Assembly: GCA_001632425.1 (NCBI GenBank)
Contig: KV425575.1
Span: 108,168 to 172,167, forward strand
Length of the DNA: 64,000 nt
Origin: Neolentinus lepideus HHB14362 ss-1
Lineage: Eukaryota; Basidiomycota; Agaricomycetes; Gloeophyllales; Gloeophyllaceae
Direction: 5' to 3'
Positions 60,396 to 64,000 of the stretch are shown here, piece after piece. The notes under the pieces were generated by a model. The model ran no database searches, had not been told where the DNA came from, and was given only the letters and a program-made list of their open reading frames with translations. Both the position numbers and the translations under genes were made by a program. Numbering within the stretch: the first letter of the stretch is position 1; the number at the start of each line of letters is the position of its first letter.

Positions 60396-60977
60396 ATGGG
60401 TCGTATGCACGCTCCCGGAAAGGGCATTTGTATGTTTAGATTCACCAGAGATTCGGAGGTTCATCGCATGATGTGCTAACGAATACTCGATGTATGACCA
60501 GCGTCCTCCGCTCTCCCTTACCGCCGCGCGCCCCCGTCGTGGCTCAAGACCACCCCCGAGGATGTCGTCGAGCACATCATCAAGCTCGCCAGGAAGGGTC
60601 TGACGCCCTCCCAGATCGGTGTTACACTCCGTGACTCGCATGGGATCCCCCAAGTCCGGTTTGTCACCGGTAACAAGATTCTGCGTATCCTGAAAACGCA
60701 AGGTGCGCCTTTACCCTTATGTGGCGTGCCTCCCGTCTTAAGTGTGTGCGCCTCAGGTCTTGCCCCCCAGATCCCCGAGGATCTGTGGCACCTGATCAAG
60801 AAAGCTGTTGCCGTCCGCAAGCACCTCGAGACCAACCGCAAGGACAAGGATGGCAAGTTCCGCCTCATCCTGATCGAATCCCGCATCCACCGTCTCGCTC
60901 GGTACTACAAGTCCAAGCAGCAGATCCCCCCCACGTTCAAGTACGATTCCGCTACTGCTTCCACGCTCATTGCATGA
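60396..60977 (+). CDS. 40S ribosomal protein uS15 (S13)
   Basis: Binds helices of 18S rRNA in the small subunit. Three exons: 60396-60429, 60502-60702, 60757-60977, exactly 151 residues, the usual eukaryotic length. It begins [11 protein letters not shown], continues [76 protein letters not shown] and [20 protein letters not shown], and ends in ATASTLIA. The start has a good context (GCCGCCATGG). It is divergent from eS6. Confidence 0.96.
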
Positions 60978-61612
60978 GCTTTTGGGGCTTTGGAGGGGTC
61001 AGGTGTGGCGTGCTGTGTGACGTGGTTGTTCATGTCGTATCTGTTTCATTACTCTGTGTCATGCATGGCTGCCTTTACCATGAAAATATAGGCTTATGCA
61101 AGAATATGCGTATGACTCTAAGCTCCCTGGATGTCCGCGGCAGTCAGGCTTTTCAGAAGGCATCTGCACGACCGCCATTATATCCGCGTTCTGCCCTTGT
61201 ATCATAAGTATGGTCCCCGGATCGCACCTGCCCTTTCTCCTACCCAGTTCGTCATTGCCAACAGTCTACAGTGGATAAAGCTGTTCTTGAAATATACTTG
61301 AGACTCGTCGTCTCCCGCAGTAGACGCCGGTAGAGCGATCTGCTCCTCAGTCGACCTTCGGTATCTAGTAATTCACGCCATTAGTGGTGGGTGAGTGCGG
61401 CATATGGGGGTCGGCAATGCCTGCGAGCAAAATGTCCATGTGACGCGTGCTGTCACACGCGCGGGAAACTGGTGCCACAGCTTGTCGCCCTAGCTCAATC
61501 TCGGGTTGCTTGACCCGAAATTGGTGTACATATGGCTTGATTATAATGGTCATTGTAGAGTAGACATATCTATGAAGTGACTTTGAACTTTTGTCCTTAA
61601 AAAAACTTGTGT
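60978..61612. other. intergenic, nothing recognised
   Basis: Follows the uS15 stop and leads into AT-richer transposon-derived DNA. No gene seen. Confidence 0.5.
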
Positions 61613-61889
61613 TTATTGAAAATAGTGCTTTAAATTTGATAAAATATTAGTCCTCCTCATCAATATCTTCATCCTCTGGCTCCAGTTCTGGGCCGGCATG
61701 ATTACTTTTGATTGGAGGACACCTTTTGAAATATATGTTGATAGATTCTTCAACAGCCCTGATCTTTTCAGCCTTGGTGAAAATTTTGGATTTGATTGGC
61801 ACCAATAGCTCATCTTTGGGCATCCCTGCCTTTATCTCCAGCTGCCTGTGCCTCTCTAACTGATCATCAAGCCCAGTAAGAATGCCCAC
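61613..61889 (-). pseudogene. 3' fragment of an unrecognised gene, acidic C-terminus
   Basis: A frame without ATG encodes a plausible protein tail: GILTGLDDQLERHRQLEIKAG, FTKAEKIRAVEESINIYFKRC, ending in the acidic run EPEDEDIDEED. Base composition is AT-richer than the neighbouring genes, and no upstream exon is visible before the transposase region. It is probably the end of a gene truncated by, or carried by, the mobile element. The family is not recognised. Confidence 0.35.
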
Positions 61890-62142
61890 AATTTAGTATC
61901 ATTTAGTTCTGCTAGCAATCAACGAGCTTGTCTTTGTCGCGTATTGTAGTCAAAAATAGCATGACATGCGTTCTTTTTTCTGAGCTCATGTGTTCGATCC
62001 CACCCAAACACTCCGCAAAATGTTTTGCTCAGCCCAGCTGGCCTCGCAAGCTCGCATTTGCTTAAGTAAGCCATACGACGCGCTGAGTTGCAAAGCATAA
62101 TCGTGTCGTGCCACTAAGTAGAAGTCCAATCTGTGTTCGAGT

Positions 62143-63862
62143 ATGGCCAAGCGCAAGGCCCCCCCTGCATCAGACAAGACTCAAAAATTCTGCTATTGCC
62201 ATAAGTGCCACGGCAGTAAATCTGTCTCACAACGTACATGGGAAAGACATAAAGAATTCCGTGATGAGGCTGATAAGTTGAACAATGGTCAAGCCACCTC
62301 GTCTACTGCATCCTCGTCTATGTATGCAGCAAATACTACATCGAGGGTCGTAGCTCCATCCATCAAGAGACAGCGGGCAAAGGTGCCCCCTCCCACCACA
62401 GATGTTTATCCTCGCACCATACGTAATTCTGTCATCAACCACTTGTTACTAACAAACTCGGCTCTTGCTACAGGAATTTCCACCTACAGCATCTCCTACC
62501 GGTTCTTTGGAACCATCAGGCCCTTATTTCAGCTCCCAGGACTCCCAATGCTTTGGCAACATCTCCGAGGCTGGCGCTGATGCTGCTCATTACTCTGGCT
62601 TTGCAGATGGACCTGCCGAAGTCTCTGACACAGCTGAGCAAGATTCTCTTGTTTCTGGCTCTGGTATACCTCCTCCTGCAGATTCACCACACCAGACTAG
62701 TCAACTGAGCTTCTCTCCAGGTCCTGACATCGACAACCGGCCACAGACTCCTGTTGTACAATCTGACACTCCTAATGCAGCACCACTGCAGCCTCCCGCT
62801 GATGTTGATGAGTTCTCAGAAGCTGAAGAAGAGCCTGAGGATGATGATCCGATCTATGGAACTCTCGAGTCTCACTCTGCAAGAGAGTACATTCGTCTAC
62901 TCCAGAGGGCCAGCCTAGATGATATCCATTCGCATATGGGTCATGAACCACTTGCGCGTCTCAGGGCACCAATTCAAGAAGAGCTCGAGATTGATGCTGA
63001 CCTCAGGCTGTCTATCGACATGTACTTAGCAGTGACTACGACAGCCAAACAGGTCTACGAGCAGATCCGTGTTGCTAACCAGCGCCGAGACCCGAATATC
63101 AAGATGCTCTCATACAAAGCTGTGAAGAAAGCTGTAGCAGAGCTCACCAGAATCTTCCCTATCAAGAAGGACTGTTGCATCAAGAACTGTATCGCATATA
63201 CTGGTGAATTCGAGGACTATGAGACTTGTCCTCTCTGCGACGAGGCCCGTTATCAACCACAGCCACCCAACTGCAAGAAAAAGAAAATCCCTCGGCAAAC
63301 GTTCACTACAGTACCACTCGGGCCCCAGCTCCAAGCGCTCTGGCGTACTCACGACGGTGCTGCAGCGATGAAGTGGCACCGTACTCAGACTCAGAAGATA
63401 ATCAACGAGCTCAATGCCAATGATGATTGCCTCAACAACACTCTGGCAAATTTTGACGATGTTCTCTGCGGGAGGGAGTACATCCAATCTGTTCGTGATG
63501 GCACCATCACGGAAACAGATATGGTCTTGATGCTCTCAACTGATGGCGCTCAGCTCTACAAAAGCAAGATCTCGGACTTCTGGGTTTACATCTGGATAGT
63601 TATTGACCACTCTCCTGATCGTCGCTATAAGAAGAAGCACGTACTCCCTGGCAGCTTTATTCCGGGACCAAACAAGCCGAAGATGTTGGACTCATTCCTC
63701 TTTACTGGTCTACACCATGTTGCTGCATTGCAGAAAGAGGGACTCCCAATCTGGGATGCTGAAACTCGGACGGTCTTTATTTGCTTTCTGTTCCTGCTTC
63801 TTGCTCTGGCTGACGCTCCTGGGATGGCTTCGATAAATGGCTTGGTGGGCAGCATATTTTAG
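62143..63862 (+). mobile_element. TNP2-type (CACTA/EnSpm-like) transposase, 3' end beyond or near window edge
   Basis: A DNA transposase gene of the TNP2 family common in basidiomycetes. Exon 1 (62143-62422) has a Cys/His N-terminus: CYCHKCHGSKSVSQRTWERH, a zinc-binding-like pattern. An intron (62423-62489 by frame) joins exon 2, which carries a Pro/Ser/acidic linker, then CPLCDEARY, DVLCGREYIQSV, the signature LSTDGAQLYKSKISDFWVYI and HVLPGSFIPGPNKPK, SFLFTGLHHVAALQ and GLPIWD. After NGLVG the frame stops at 63862. The expected continuation is not in a clear frame in the last 140 bp, so the gene is either spliced onward past 64000 or truncated. I could not define terminal inverted repeats. 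Confidence 0.8.
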
Positions 63863-64000
63863 TCATAGCATAGCTCATATATGCGTTGATATATACTTAC
63901 AGTGCCATGTTCGTGTTGCAGTGGAAAGGTCGCCGAATGAGTTTCAAACTCGGGTTGCAATACCTCGACTTCCAAGGTAACCACTTTGCTGGCAACAAGA

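Noticed and set aside
61980..62140. possible tRNA-like element with GTTCGATCCC
   Set aside because: A B-box-like phrase is present but stems do not pair and no matching A box lies at the right distance.

Overview
This window is nuclear DNA of a filamentous basidiomycete, most likely an agaricomycete. Genes on both strands are broken by many introns of about 45-70 nt with GT(or GC)...AG ends. Tandem promoter-flanked units, DUF6699 proteins, HMG-box regulators and a TNP2-type transposase are all typical of that class. There are no operons, Shine-Dalgarno sites or prophage features.

Layout. Bases 1-12010 hold no convincing gene: they carry minisatellites and older diverged repeats. From 12011 to 31086 there are two paralogous cytochrome P450 genes (12011-14043 and 27479-29494), each with ten exons, enclosing a decayed NmrA-like gene, a small Pro/Ser/His-rich reading frame and the mitotic checkpoint gene BUB3. 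The second P450 is followed by an EI24/RRT8-like membrane protein gene. From 32404 to 36756 two caspase-domain (metacaspase-like) genes lie head to tail with matching 14-exon structures. From 37101 to 50530 come a BAG-domain/DUF6699 protein, an HMG-box protein, a second DUF6699 protein and a second HMG-box protein, separated by long gene-free stretches. From 52063 to 60977 there is an intron-containing tRNA candidate, an unrecognised multi-exon gene beginning with a helical MLKL/HeLo-like domain, cytosolic arginyl-tRNA synthetase, and ribosomal proteins eS6 and uS15 transcribed divergently from one 350-bp promoter region. The right edge (from about 61600) is transposon-derived and carries a TNP2 transposase.

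How the genes relate. Housekeeping genes (BUB3, ArgRS, eS6, uS15) sit among lineage-specific paralog families (P450, caspase domain, DUF6699, HMG box), each present here as a pair. The joint presence within about 23 kb of two caspase-domain proteases, a BAG co-chaperone-like protein and an MLKL/HeLo-like domain protein suggests, as inference only, a cell-death or self/non-self neighbourhood. Four of about 70 modelled introns appear to use GC instead of GT donors. All exon boundaries were derived by hand from reading frame, splice consensus and remembered family consensus; no alignment or database search was run.
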